Shown here in pieces: positions 25,923 through 34,277 of a stretch of DNA of 64,000 nt; position 1 is the first letter of the stretch; each line of letters starts with the position of its first letter. The stretch covers positions 129,597-193,596 of the forward strand of contig NZ_KI273051.1 of the NCBI RefSeq assembly GCF_000469545.1, written 5' to 3'. Both the position numbers and the translations under genes were made by a program. This DNA comes from Mitsuokella sp. oral taxon 131 str. W9106. Its GTDB lineage: Bacteria > Bacillota > Negativicutes > Selenomonadales > Selenomonadaceae. The notes beneath the pieces were generated by a model that saw only the letters and a program-made list of their open reading frames with translations, searched no databases and was not told the DNA's origin.

Positions 25923-27425
25923 ATGGTAGACATCCAACACGAAATTGCACGTTTGCTGAATTTTGCCGAGCAGGAGCTTCTCATCACGCCGGAAGACGTC
26001 GTCTATTCGGCAAACCGCCTGCTTGACGTGCTCGCAGTCGAGTCGTATCGGCCGGAAAAGATCAAGGAGACGCTCGAAACGCCGACGCCGATCCTTTTGA
26101 ATATGCTCGACTACGCAGCAGGGAAAGGGCTCATCGAAAACACGGCGAACGAGCGCGATCGATTCGATACGCGTATCATGGACTGCGTGATGCCGCGCCC
26201 GTCGGAAGTCGTGCACCGCTTTTGGTCGCTCTACCGGAATTCACCGAAGGAAGCGACTGACGGCTACTACCGCATGAACATCGCGTCGAACTACATCCGC
26301 AAGGCGCGCATCGACAAGAATATTGCATGGAAGACGGCGACGGAGTACGGCGATCTCGACGTGACGATCAACCTCTCGAAGCCCGAGAAAGACCCGCGCG
26401 ACATTGCAAAAGCGAAGCGCATGAAGTCGTCCGCGTACCCGAAATGCCTGCTTTGCCGTGAGAACGAAGGCTACGCAGGACGCGTGAATTATCCGGCACG
26501 CGAGACACACCGCCTCATTCCGCTCGATTTCGGGGGGCACGAGTGGTTCCTGCAGTATTCGCCGTACACTTACTACAATGAGCACTGCATCATCCTGAAC
26601 GGCGAACATATTCCCATGAAGATCTCGCGTGAGACGTTTGAAAACCTCATCACCTTTCTGCGCTTTTTCCCACACTATTTCGCGGGCTCAAATGCCGACC
26701 TCCCGATCGTCGGCGGCTCGATTCTCTCACACGACCACTATCAGGGCGGGCGCTGCACGTTCGCGATGGAACGGGCATCCGTTGAAAAAGCGTACGCGTT
26801 CGCGGATTTTCCAGCAGTCAAGGCAGGTCGTGTCAAGTGGCCGATGTCGGCGCTGCGCCTGACGAGCGAAGATCCGAAGCAGCTCGTCGCGCTCGCCGAA
26901 AAGATCCTTGCGGCATGGCGCACCTACAGCGATGCGAGCGCTGAAGTGCTCGCCGAGACGGACGGCACGCCGCACAATACGATTACGCCAATCGCGAGAA
27001 AGCGCGGCTCGGCATTTGAATTCGACCTCGTGCTGCGCAATAATCGCACGACGGCGGAGCACCCGCTCGGCCTTTTCCATCCGCATGCGGAGGTCCATCA
27101 CATCAAAAAAGAGAACATCGGCCTCATTGAAGTATTGGGGCTCGCCATTCTTCCTGCGCGGCTCAAGGACGAGATGCTGCAGGTCCGCGCTGAGCTGCTC
27201 AAGGGGACGGAAGATATTTCCGGCATCGAGGCGATCGCAAAGCACGCGGATTGGTACAAGAAGGTAAAGGAAAGCCATGCGGATATCTCCGCGCTGAGCG
27301 TTGGGGGCATACTGAAGGATGAAATCGGGCACGTGTTCCTTGAAGTCTTGACGCATGCGGGCGTATTCAAGCGCGACGCGGCAGGCATGGCAGCATTCGA
27401 TCGCTTCATCGGGGCGGTGCAGTGA
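25923..27425 (+). CDS. galT: UDP-glucose-hexose-1-phosphate uridylyltransferase, class II GalT
   Basis: Exchanges UMP between UDP-glucose and galactose-1-phosphate. At 500 residues it is the long class II form of Firmicutes, unlike the ~350-residue E. coli type. Recognisable blocks include NIASNYIRKARIDKN, SAYPKCLLCRENEGYAGR, SPYTYYNEHCIILNGEH and the GGSILSHDHYQGG histidine region. An AAGGGG SD lies before the ATG at 25923. It overlaps the reading frame of the following regulator's possible GTG start. Confidence 0.95.
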   Translation: MVDIQHEIARLLNFAEQELLITPEDVVYSANRLLDVLAVESYRPEKIKETLETPTPILLNMLDYAAGKGLIENTANERDRFDTRIMDCVMPRPSEVVHRFWSLYRNSPKEATDGYYRMNIASNYIRKARIDKNIAWKTATEYGDLDVTINLSKPEKDPRDIAKAKRMKSSAYPKCLLCRENEGYAGRVNYPARETHRLIPLDFGGHEWFLQYSPYTYYNEHCIILNGEHIPMKISRETFENLITFLRFFPHYFAGSNADLPIVGGSILSHDHYQGGRCTFAMERASVEKAYAFADFPAVKAGRVKWPMSALRLTSEDPKQLVALAEKILAAWRTYSDASAEVLAETDGTPHNTITPIARKRGSAFEFDLVLRNNRTTAEHPLGLFHPHAEVHHIKKENIGLIEVLGLAILPARLKDEMLQVRAELLKGTEDISGIEAIAKHADWYKKVKESHADISALSVGGILKDEIGHVFLEVLTHAGVFKRDAAGMAAFDRFIGAVQ

Positions 27426-27457
27426 GCAGGATATTTCATGAAGGAAGCGCCAATCGT

Positions 27458-28471
27458 ATGAAAGCGACGATCACCGACGTGGCGGATCGGGCGGGCGTCT
27501 CCGTTGCGACCGTCTCGCGCGTCGTCAATGGGAATTACCCCGTAAGGCGTGCGACGCGCGCACGCGTCAAAGCGGCGATAGCGGCGCTTTCTTACGTGCC
27601 GAACATTCAAGCGCGCGAACTCAACATGCAGCGGTCTTCGAGCATCGGCGTTGTTGTGCCGGGGTTTGAGAACATGTTCTTTGCCGAAGTATTGAAAGGG
27701 ATCGAGGACCGCTTGCGCCAAAGTTCCTATTCGTTGCTGCTCGCCTGCGCAGAAAACGATTCGGCGCAGGAAAAGCGCTGTGTCATGGATCTCCTTGCGC
27801 GCAATGCTTCCGGCGTCATCGTCGTCAGCCCGAATACGGAGACGATCGCCTCAGACTTCTACGCGGATACGGCTGGGCGGCTGCCGCTCGTATTCATCAA
27901 CAGCTATGAGCGTGTGCCGGGGATTTCCTACGTGACGAGCGACGAGTGCGGCGGCACACGGATCGCACTCGAATACCTCTTGCGCTGCGGATACGGGCAT
28001 ATCCTCTTCGTTCGCGGCGAGAAGAGCGACAGCTACCGCATCAAGGAAGAGGTGTACCGTGCCATCATGCAGGAGCACGGCACGTTCTCCGAGGCCGATA
28101 TCCTCAACATCGGGGCGGGCAATAGCCTTGAGACCGTCGACAATACGATGAGGGCCCTCATGCGCCGCATGGAAAAAGGGGCAGTGACGGCAGTCTTCTG
28201 CTGCAACGATATGATGGGAGCGGGCGCGGTCAACGCGTGCAAGCGCATGGGGCGGCGCATGCCGGAAGACATCGCCGTCGTCGGCTACGATAACACGTCA
28301 CTGAGCCGCTTCATCGAACCGAAGCTCACCACGATCGACCAGCGCATGGCAGAGCTTGGAGCGGCTGCGGCCCAGCTCATGCTTGAAAAAATCAATCGTG
28401 AGACGACGCGTGATATCCTCCTTGAAAATCGCCTCGTCGAACGGGAAACGACAAGCTGCCGCGCGAAATAA
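27458..28471 (+). CDS. galR: LacI/GalR-family transcriptional regulator of the gal cluster
   Basis: 337 residues: an N-terminal HTH (ITDVADRAGVSVATVSRVVNG) with hinge helix, then a periplasmic-binding-like sensor domain (IGVVVPGFENMFFAEVLKGIE; VGYDNTSLSRFIEP). Its position at the end of galKET and the LacI-type operator at 23510-23521 point to a galactose-responsive repressor; effector identity is inference. The ATG at 27458 gives the standard LacI N-terminus. A GTG at 27422 overlapping galT is the alternative. Its stop codon lies inside the terminator stem. Confidence 0.88.
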   Translation: MKATITDVADRAGVSVATVSRVVNGNYPVRRATRARVKAAIAALSYVPNIQARELNMQRSSSIGVVVPGFENMFFAEVLKGIEDRLRQSSYSLLLACAENDSAQEKRCVMDLLARNASGVIVVSPNTETIASDFYADTAGRLPLVFINSYERVPGISYVTSDECGGTRIALEYLLRCGYGHILFVRGEKSDSYRIKEEVYRAIMQEHGTFSEADILNIGAGNSLETVDNTMRALMRRMEKGAVTAVFCCNDMMGAGAVNACKRMGRRMPEDIAVVGYDNTSLSRFIEPKLTTIDQRMAELGAAAAQLMLEKINRETTRDILLENRLVERETTSCRAK

Positions 28472-28525
28472 AAGGAGAGTCCCGCTGCCTGTTCGTAGGC
28501 AAGGGGACCCTCCTTTTATTTCGCG
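28462..28525. terminator. Bidirectional terminator with a 22-bp stem between galR and the cupin gene
   Basis: 28462-28483 and 28504-28525 form an inverted repeat matching at 21 of 22 positions (outer part CGCGAAATAAAAGGAG). The loop itself can pair GCCT with AGGC. The A/T tracts sit inside the stem on both sides, so it can serve both converging genes. The left arm contains the galR stop codon. Confidence 0.85.
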
Positions 28526-28527
28526 TG

Positions 28528-28869
28528 TTACGTTTCGGGGAACGTGACAACGAGGAGCATCTTGAACGCTTCGATTCCGCAGACAGCATGCGGGTGGTTG
28601 GCGGGCATCACGATACTTTCGCCCGCAGACAGCGCATAGTCCTTGCCGTCTATCGTGATGCGTCCTTTTCCGTCAAGCGCAGTGAGGAGCGCATCTCCTT
28701 TTGACTCGTGCGTGCTGATGCCTTCGCCTGCGGCAAAGGCGAAGAGCGTGATGCCGACGCCACTGTTTTGAACGAGCGTCTTGCTCACGACCTGTCCATC
28801 CGCGTAAGGGACTAGGCTGGCAAGCGACAGCACCTCGGATTTTGGGATATTGCGAAGAATGTCTGACAT
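28528..28869 (-). CDS. Small cupin-domain protein
   Basis: 113 residues forming a single cupin barrel: GVGITLFAFAAGEGISTHESKGDALLTALDG carries the first motif (His, Glu region), and MPANHPHAVCG the second. No fused DNA-binding domain. GAGAGGT precedes the ATG on the minus strand. It is convergent with galR. Such small cupins are metal-binding sugar- or stress-related proteins of unknown reaction; I cannot assign a substrate. Confidence 0.8.
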   Translation of the reverse strand: MSDILRNIPKSEVLSLASLVPYADGQVVSKTLVQNSGVGITLFAFAAGEGISTHESKGDALLTALDGKGRITIDGKDYALSAGESIVMPANHPHAVCGIEAFKMLLVVTFPET

Positions 28870-29178
28870 AAAAACCGACCTCTCTTTCTCGGACCTTTCG
28901 ATCTCGTTTGCCTGTATTGTAGCAGGGAAATATATGAAAATATGTCACAATCGTTACGGATGGGAAGAATCGAATGGATATTCTTATCACGATCAAAATA
29001 AGACAGAATCCCTTGTGCTTTTTTCTTGTTTGTAGTAACATGAAACGGAACGATTTAAGGGATCGCGGATACATGGATCCCTTTGGATTGGCGTGGGGTT
29101 TCCACTTGGGTGCGGGAAAAAAGATGCGTCAAGACGGAGGCACTGGATGCATCCGTGCTTCTTTAAGATAGTCAGAAA
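28870..29178. other. Divergent intergenic region between the cupin and GGDEF genes
   Basis: 309 bases without a convincing gene. For the cupin there is an extended -10 on the minus strand (TGCTACAAT, 28916-28924). The right half has a hairpin AAGGGATC (29057-29064) with GATCCCTT (29076-29083) and a second imperfect hairpin around 29141-29162 (GAGGCAC with GTGCTTC). I see no riboswitch that I can name. Confidence 0.5.
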
Positions 29179-30201
29179 ATGGTAGGTATTGTTATAATGG
29201 ATGATACGATGAAAGACTTGATGTGGGTGATAGCACTCGCATTGAGAAACTCACTGGGCTATTACGCGATTCTCGAAAGCGCCATCATCTGCGTGTTGCT
29301 CATCGTGATTTATTTCATGAATAAACGGCTGCGGTCACGCAAGGCACATTTCCGTTGGGTCATGCAGGCATCGGGGCTCTACCTGTTCGAATATGACGGG
29401 CAGCACGATGAGATTTGGTTCTCGCCGCAGTGTGCAAGGCTGCTCGAAGTGCCGGAGCTCGTGCGCTCTTTCTCGCACGTGAGCGACCAGACGAAGAATT
29501 CGACGCTTCGCCGCGGACTCGCCTGTGTCCGCAAGGTCATGGCATGCACGAAGGAGAACACGCGCCTTGAGATCCTAAAGCCAGATGGCCGTATGGGCAT
29601 TTTCGATGCGCGGTGTGAATCGTTCTGTGACGAGGACGGCAAACAGCTAAGCTGCGTCGGCATCCTGACGGATGTGACGCACGAAGTGCGCGAGCAGGAA
29701 GCGCTCGACTCCGAAGGCGGACGCGACGAAGTCACGGGCGTCTTCCATGCAGGCACGACGCGGTTCCTCGTCGAACGCAGGATGCGTGAGCAGAAGCCGA
29801 AGCTTACAGGGGCCTTCGTGCTCGTCGATATCATGGGACTCGAATCGTTTCAGACGGCGTGTGGCGAGGAGGAAGTGAATGCATTCCTGAAGGCGCTCGC
29901 ACAGAATCTCCTTGAAACCATCCGCGGCAATGATATTTTAGGACGTTTTGCGGACGATCAGTTTTCGGTTTACATCTCCAATCGGCTCAGCTACGATACG
30001 CTCTATGGATGCTGCATGCGTCTCAACAAGGCGGCGGCGAGCAGCCTCACCGATGCGGCGAGAAAATGCAACGTGCAGATCAGCGTCGGCGGCGTCATGA
30101 TCCACAAGGCAGATGATATTCGCTCCGTCCTCGCGCGTGCCGAAGCGGCACTCAAGGTTGCCAAAGTGCAGGGCGATGAATCCTGCTGTGTTATGGATTA
30201 A
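29179..30201 (+). CDS. Membrane protein with PAS-like and degenerate GGDEF domains
   Basis: 340 residues: one membrane span at about 28-52, a PAS-like region (FRWVMQASGLYLFEYDGQHDEIWFSP, with LSCVGILTDVTHEV before the linker), then a GGDEF-fold domain (DEVTGVFHAGTTRFLVERRM). The signature loop reads GRFADDQF near 255-262, where GGDEF is expected, so diguanylate cyclase activity is unlikely. It may bind nucleotide or act as a scaffold. The start is uncertain: no good SD precedes the ATGs at 29179, 29197 or 29209. Confidence 0.8.
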   Translation: MVGIVIMDDTMKDLMWVIALALRNSLGYYAILESAIICVLLIVIYFMNKRLRSRKAHFRWVMQASGLYLFEYDGQHDEIWFSPQCARLLEVPELVRSFSHVSDQTKNSTLRRGLACVRKVMACTKENTRLEILKPDGRMGIFDARCESFCDEDGKQLSCVGILTDVTHEVREQEALDSEGGRDEVTGVFHAGTTRFLVERRMREQKPKLTGAFVLVDIMGLESFQTACGEEEVNAFLKALAQNLLETIRGNDILGRFADDQFSVYISNRLSYDTLYGCCMRLNKAAASSLTDAARKCNVQISVGGVMIHKADDIRSVLARAEAALKVAKVQGDESCCVMD

Positions 30202-30202
30202 A

Positions 30203-30230
30203 AAACGGTCACGCAGAAGCGTGACCGTTT
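30203..30230. terminator. Bidirectional terminator between the GGDEF gene and the DUF1858 gene
   Basis: AAACGGTCACGC (30203-30214) and GCGTGACCGTTT (30219-30230) are perfectly complementary. A and T tracts on the two sides suit both converging genes. Confidence 0.9.
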
Positions 30231-30251
30231 CTCATTTGACGTAGGGACTGA

Positions 30252-30449
30252 TCATGCGCCGATAACGGTGTTCAGATTCGCGACGAGCTCATCCACGTCG
30301 ATGCCGTGTGCGAGCGCGCCCTGCTCAAGGTTCTCAAAATGCGAAGCCGCGCAGCCGAGGCAACCCATGCCACTGTTGACGAAGACCTCGATCGTGTCGG
30401 GGTACTTCTGGACGATTTCGAGAATGCTCATGTCTTTCGTGATAGGCAT
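30252..30449 (-). CDS. DUF1858 redox-disulfide protein (hybrid-cluster-protein associated type)
   Basis: 65 residues matching the DUF1858 family often found with hybrid cluster protein. Helical N-terminus MSILEIVQKYPDTIEVF, then GMGCLGCAASHFENLEQGALAHG with a CxxC pair (Cys30, Cys33). AGGAGG lies before the ATG on the minus strand. A CRP/FNR-type palindrome overlaps that SD. No hcp gene lies within the window. Role in nitrosative or anaerobic redox stress is inferred from the family. Confidence 0.88.
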   Translation of the reverse strand: MPITKDMSILEIVQKYPDTIEVFVNSGMGCLGCAASHFENLEQGALAHGIDVDELVANLNTVIGA

Positions 30450-30462
30450 AATAAAAACCTCC

Positions 30463-30478
30463 TGTGAGATCGATCACA
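30463..30478. promoter_or_regulatory. CRP/FNR-family palindrome TGTGA-N6-TCACA
   Basis: A perfect TGTGA (30463-30467), six-base spacer GATCGA, TCACA (30474-30478). It lies between the promoter and start codon of the DUF1858 gene and overlaps its SD (30458-30463), so a bound regulator would repress. The form fits CRP/FNR-family sites, including those described for HcpR. Confidence 0.65.
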
Positions 30479-30512
30479 ATATACGGATAAGGGGTATGCT
30501 CCCCACACGCGC

Positions 30513-30521
30513 ATTATAGCA
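30513..30521 (-). promoter_or_regulatory. Extended -10 promoter of the DUF1858 gene
   Basis: On the minus strand TGCTATAAT; no good -35. The predicted start of transcription is about 55 bases before the start codon. Confidence 0.55.
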
Positions 30522-30627
30522 TACTTTGGTTTTTTCGGCTAGGATATATTTTGGATTTGATGCGGCCATGTCCATTGAAGAATACATTATTTCTGCCCCT
30601 GCAGACCCCTCTTTGCGATATACGTTA

Positions 30628-30656
30628 TATACATTTTGGATAGAATGTAGTATAAT
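30628..30656 (+). promoter_or_regulatory. Promoter of gdhA
   Basis: TATAAT at 30651-30656 with a weak -35 (TATACA at 30628-30633), spacing 17, 68 bases before the gdhA start. Confidence 0.6.
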
Positions 30657-30723
30657 TCGTTATGGTTCGTAAAGAAAAGCAGTTTCATTCAGTTTCATTT
30701 GAAAAAGAAAAGGAGCGATTCCA

Positions 30724-32070
30724 TTGTCAGGGAAACAGTATGTGGAGAAAATGATCGCATGCATCGCGAAGCGCGATCCAGATCAGAAGATGTTCCGTGA
30801 CACGGTGACGGAGGTGCTGAGCTCGATCGAGCCCGTTCTCGATGCGCATCCGAACTATGAGACGGCGAAGATCTTAGAGCGCATGGTCGAGCCGGAACGC
30901 GTGATCATGTTCCGTGTCCCTTGGCAGGATGACAAGGGCGAGTGCCATGTGAACCGCGGCTTCCGCGTGCAGATGTCGAGTGTCATCGGCCCATACAAGG
31001 GCGGGCTGCGCTTCCATCCGAGCGTCACGCTCGATATCTTGAAGTTCCTTGCGTTCGAGCAGGTCTACAAGAACGCGCTGACGGGGCTTCCGATCGGCGG
31101 CGCGAAGGGCGGCTCGGACTTCGACCCGCATGGCAGGAGCGACAACGAGGTCATGCATTTCTGCCAGAGCTTCATGACGGAGCTCTATCGCCATATCGGG
31201 CCGGATGTCGATGTGCCGGCGGGCGATATCGGCGTCGGCGGACGTGAGATTGGCTACCTCTACGGCCAGTACAAGCGCATCCGCGACAGCTACGATGCGG
31301 GCGTATTGACGGGCAAGCGCGTCGACTTTTGGGGCTCGTTCGCGCGCACGGAGGCGACGGGCTACGGGCTTTTATACTTCGTCAAGAACATGCTCGACGC
31401 AAAGGGCATCGGACTCAAGGGGAAGACGCTCGTCGTATCGGGCGCGGGCAATGTCGCGACGTACGCGATTGAGAAGGCACAGAGTTTTGGGGCAAAGGTC
31501 GTGACGTGCTCCGACTCGAATGGCTACGTCTACGACCCGGACGGCATCGACCTCGCGGCGCTCAAGGACATCAAGGAAGTCCGCCGTGCGCGCATCAAGG
31601 AGTACGTCCAGACGCATCCGCATGCCGAATACCACGAGGGCTGCAAGGGCGTTTGGACGGTCAAGTGCGACGTCGCGCTTCCGTGTGCGACGCAGAGCGA
31701 GATCGACCTCGAGAGCGCGAAGAGGCTCGTCGCAAACGGCGTGCAGGCTGTCGGTGAGGGCGCGAATATGCCGTCGACGCTCGACGCCATTGCGTATTTC
31801 CTCGAACATAAGATCCTCTTTGCACCGGCAAAGGCGGCAAATGCGGGCGGCGTCGCCGTCTCCGCGCTTGAGATGGCGCAGAACTCCGAGCGCCTGCAGT
31901 GGACGTTTGAGGAGGTGGACGGCCGCCTCAAGGACATCATGAAGCGCATCTACACGAACGCGAAGAAGAACGCGGAGACGTACGGCGATCCCGACAATCT
32001 CGTCGCGGGCGCCAACATCACGGCGTTCTCGAAAGTCGCCGAGGCCATGCTCGCACAGGGACTTGTCTAA
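30724..32070 (+). CDS. gdhA: NADP-type glutamate dehydrogenase
   Basis: Hexameric 448-residue enzyme that interconverts 2-oxoglutarate plus ammonia and glutamate. Conserved blocks: GFRVQMSSVIGPYKGGLRFHP, then GGAKGGSDFDP with the catalytic Lys region, VPAGDIGVGGREIGYLYG and nucleotide fold VVSGAGNVATYAIEK. The size and GGLRFHPSV region fit the NADP-linked biosynthetic class, though coenzyme preference is inference. The start is a TTG after AAAAGGAG. It stands alone with its own promoter and terminator. Confidence 0.95.
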   Translation: MSGKQYVEKMIACIAKRDPDQKMFRDTVTEVLSSIEPVLDAHPNYETAKILERMVEPERVIMFRVPWQDDKGECHVNRGFRVQMSSVIGPYKGGLRFHPSVTLDILKFLAFEQVYKNALTGLPIGGAKGGSDFDPHGRSDNEVMHFCQSFMTELYRHIGPDVDVPAGDIGVGGREIGYLYGQYKRIRDSYDAGVLTGKRVDFWGSFARTEATGYGLLYFVKNMLDAKGIGLKGKTLVVSGAGNVATYAIEKAQSFGAKVVTCSDSNGYVYDPDGIDLAALKDIKEVRRARIKEYVQTHPHAEYHEGCKGVWTVKCDVALPCATQSEIDLESAKRLVANGVQAVGEGANMPSTLDAIAYFLEHKILFAPAKAANAGGVAVSALEMAQNSERLQWTFEEVDGRLKDIMKRIYTNAKKNAETYGDPDNLVAGANITAFSKVAEAMLAQGLV

Positions 32071-32096
32071 ATCCGTTTCCCCTGGGCCCATAACGG

Positions 32097-32133
32097 AAAT
32101 CCCTTTCTTATGTTTTGGGAAAGGGATTTTTTT
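32097..32133 (+). terminator. Terminator after gdhA
   Basis: AAATCCCTTTC (32097-32107) pairs with GAAAGGGATTT (32119-32129), followed by T4. Confidence 0.9.
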
Positions 32134-32155
32134 ATGGGAAAAACGAATCCTTGCA

Positions 32156-32164
32156 TGATATAAT
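32156..32164 (+). promoter_or_regulatory. Extended -10 promoter of the PrpR-type regulator
   Basis: TGATATAAT (TGn followed by TATAAT at 32159-32164), 29 bases before the GTG start; no clear -35. Confidence 0.55.
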
Positions 32165-32192
32165 ATAAAGCAAAAAAATTGGGGGTGTTTTT

Positions 32193-34061
32193 GTGCCAAC
32201 CATGTTGTTCGTCGCGCCGACGGAAGATATGAAGCATCGTGTGGAAGGGGTGCTGGCGGATCTGCACCTGTCCATGCCGGTCATCGTGTCGTGCGATAAA
32301 AATGTGATCGCAGACGCGAAGGAGTACGGCAAGATAGATGTTGTCATCAGCCGCGGAGGCATTGCAGAAGAATTGAAAAAGCTTCCGGGAACAAGTGTCG
32401 TGGAACTGGGAACATCGCTCAATGACTTGCTGCGGGCGGCCGAAATGCTTCAGGCGCAGGGATGCCACCGCATTGGAATCGTCATGCGGGCCAATATCCT
32501 ATTCGATAAGATGCACGATTTTCAAATCGGAGATACGAAGCTTTGCATTTATCCATGCGAAACGTATGAGGCAATTGAAGCGACCGTCCGAACGTTGGAC
32601 GAAACGGGAATGGCAGATGGAATTGCGGGCTGCATGTATGCCGTTCACGTTGCAAAAAGCCGGCACATGCTGTGTACCTATGTCGATTCATGCAGCGCGT
32701 CGATCCTTCGTGCCGTAAGGGAAGCTGTCCGCATCGTTCGGGCGAAGCAGGACGAGGCGCTGCAGGCTGGTAGGATGGGCGCTGTAGTGCAAAACATACA
32801 AGAGGGCATCGTGCTGCTCGATGAGCGGCAATGCCCCATTTTTTGCAATGAAAATGCAAAGGCCATTTTTTCGCCCGATTTCGCACGCACGTTTCATGCC
32901 GAAATGGATCGGCACATCCGGCATTACCAAGGGGAACAGCTGATCGATGTCTGCGGACAGAAACTTCTGTTTCAGATGGTCCCGCTCGAAATGGAAAACC
33001 ATATTGAAAACCGCGTGCTGATCTTTCAGAAGATGGAAACCGTCATGAAGTCCGAACAGAAAATTCACGCCTCGCTCTATCAGAAGGGGCTTTATGCGAA
33101 GCTGCATTTTTCGGATATCCTCACGCATACGCCGAAAATGGAAAAAATTATCGAAATGGCGGAAAAATACGCAAGGACGGAAGCGAATGTCCTCATCTAC
33201 GGAGAGACGGGGACGGGCAAGGAAGGGATGGCACAGAGCCTGCACAACGGAAGCCGTCGGGCAGACGGACCGTTTGTCTCAGTCAACTGCACCTCGATTC
33301 CACGCAATTTGATGGAAAGCGAGCTGTTCGGCTATGTGGAAGGCGCATTTACTGGAGCGAGACGCTCGGGGCGCAAAGGACTTTTCGAGCTGGCAGACAA
33401 GGGGACGATTTTTTTGGATGAAATCGGCGAGCTTCCTTTGGATGTACAGAGCAGGCTGCTGCGCGTATTGCAGGAACATGAAATCATGCGCGTCGGGGGC
33501 GATGCGGTCATCTCTCTCGACATACGCGTCATTTGCGCCACGAACCAAGACCTTTTCCGCATGGTGGAAGAGGGAACGTTCCGCGAGGATCTTTACTATC
33601 GGATCAATGTGCTGAACATTCACCTGCCGCCGCTGCGGGAACGAAAAGCAGATATCTTGCCGCTGATGCGGTTTTACTTTGAGCGGTACGCAGCAGGGGC
33701 GGCATTTGAGGAGCGCTTTGACCGCAAGCTGAAAAAACGGCTTATGGAATACCTTTGGCCCGGCAATATCCGAGAATTGCGCAATCTGGCGGAAGTGTTT
33801 GCTTGCTATGCTGGTGAACCAATCGAGGAAGAGCAGCTTCAGGAGTGGCTGCCGGACCGTTCGCACAAGGTGCGCACGAAGGGGAAAGAGGGGGAGAAGG
33901 AAATGCTTTCCGTTCCGCTCGGCATTCCACTGAAGGAGGTAGAACAGGAGGTCATACGGCAGATGTTGGAACGTTTTTCGCCGGAGGAGGTTTGTGCAAA
34001 GCTTGGGATTAGCCGTGTCACGCTTTGGCGGAAGTGCAAATACGAGATGTTTCAAAAATGA
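32193..34061 (+). CDS. Sigma-54-dependent activator with PrpR N-terminal domain
   Basis: 622 residues. A PrpR_N-type sensor domain lies at about 5-175 and a PAS-like segment ([22 protein letters not shown]) at about 195-290. The AAA+ domain has Walker A GETGTGKE near 337-344, the sigma-54 contact loop GAFTGA near 384-389 and Walker [13 protein letters not shown] Fis-type HTH ([19 protein letters not shown]) closes the protein. GTG start after GGGGGTG. It lies directly upstream of a -24/-12 promoter driving the sugar-acid operon, its probable target. The effector is unknown; despite the domain name nothing here points to propionate. Confidence 0.93.
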   Translation: MPTMLFVAPTEDMKHRVEGVLADLHLSMPVIVSCDKNVIADAKEYGKIDVVISRGGIAEELKKLPGTSVVELGTSLNDLLRAAEMLQAQGCHRIGIVMRANILFDKMHDFQIGDTKLCIYPCETYEAIEATVRTLDETGMADGIAGCMYAVHVAKSRHMLCTYVDSCSASILRAVREAVRIVRAKQDEALQAGRMGAVVQNIQEGIVLLDERQCPIFCNENAKAIFSPDFARTFHAEMDRHIRHYQGEQLIDVCGQKLLFQMVPLEMENHIENRVLIFQKMETVMKSEQKIHASLYQKGLYAKLHFSDILTHTPKMEKIIEMAEKYARTEANVLIYGETGTGKEGMAQSLHNGSRRADGPFVSVNCTSIPRNLMESELFGYVEGAFTGARRSGRKGLFELADKGTIFLDEIGELPLDVQSRLLRVLQEHEIMRVGGDAVISLDIRVICATNQDLFRMVEEGTFREDLYYRINVLNIHLPPLRERKADILPLMRFYFERYAAGAAFEERFDRKLKKRLMEYLWPGNIRELRNLAEVFACYAGEPIEEEQLQEWLPDRSHKVRTKGKEGEKEMLSVPLGIPLKEVEQEVIRQMLERFSPEEVCAKLGISRVTLWRKCKYEMFQK

Positions 34062-34065
34062 AACA
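34048..34065. promoter_or_regulatory. Candidate enhancer (UAS) for the sigma-54 activator
   Basis: TGTTTCA (34048-34054) and TGAAACA (34059-34065) form a perfect seven-base inverted repeat around AAAA. It overlaps the regulator's stop codon and is about 157 bases upstream of the -24 element, a normal enhancer distance. A related half-site TGAAAT follows at 34071. Confidence 0.55.
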
Positions 34066-34142
34066 AAAAGTGAAATAAAGCTGCTGATACGATTGAGATA
34101 TTGTATCGTTTAGAAAAGTCAAATCCATAAAAATAAAATATG

Positions 34143-34189
34143 GGCATATATATAGTATACGTTAGTTTCTGACAAACTATATATATGCC
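34143..34189. terminator. AT-rich hairpin after the regulator, terminator or operator
   Basis: GGCATATATATAG (34143-34155) and CTATATATATGCC (34177-34189) are perfectly complementary over 13 bases around a 21-base loop. The loop carries a second repeat, TAGTTT with AAACTA. A T-rich tract follows. It may terminate the regulator transcript or bind a protein near the sigma-54 promoter. Confidence 0.55.
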
Positions 34190-34220
34190 TTATTTTAATT
34201 TTGGAATTTTTTTAGTTGAG

Positions 34221-34237
34221 TTGGCATGCGATTTGCT
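34221..34237 (+). promoter_or_regulatory. Sigma-54 (-24/-12) promoter of the sugar-acid operon
   Basis: TTGGCATGCGATTTGCT: GG at 34223-34224 and GC at 34235-34236 are separated by the required ten bases, matching TGGCAC-N5-TTGCW with one change. It is 41 bases upstream of the first operon gene and downstream of a sigma-54 activator gene. Confidence 0.85.
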
Positions 34238-34277
34238 TTATTTATTAGTGAGATAAATAAAAAAGGAGCTGCAGGAA

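Noticed and set aside
30680-30705. TTTCA/TGAAA repeats before gdhA as sites for the PrpR-type activator
   Set aside because: The half-sites have different spacing from the candidate enhancer (two rather than four bases), and gdhA has a sigma-A type promoter and a terminator separating it from the regulator.
34086-34107. GATAC-N12-GTATC as a second enhancer
   Set aside because: Short imperfect repeat in AT-rich DNA, likely by chance; too weak to annotate.
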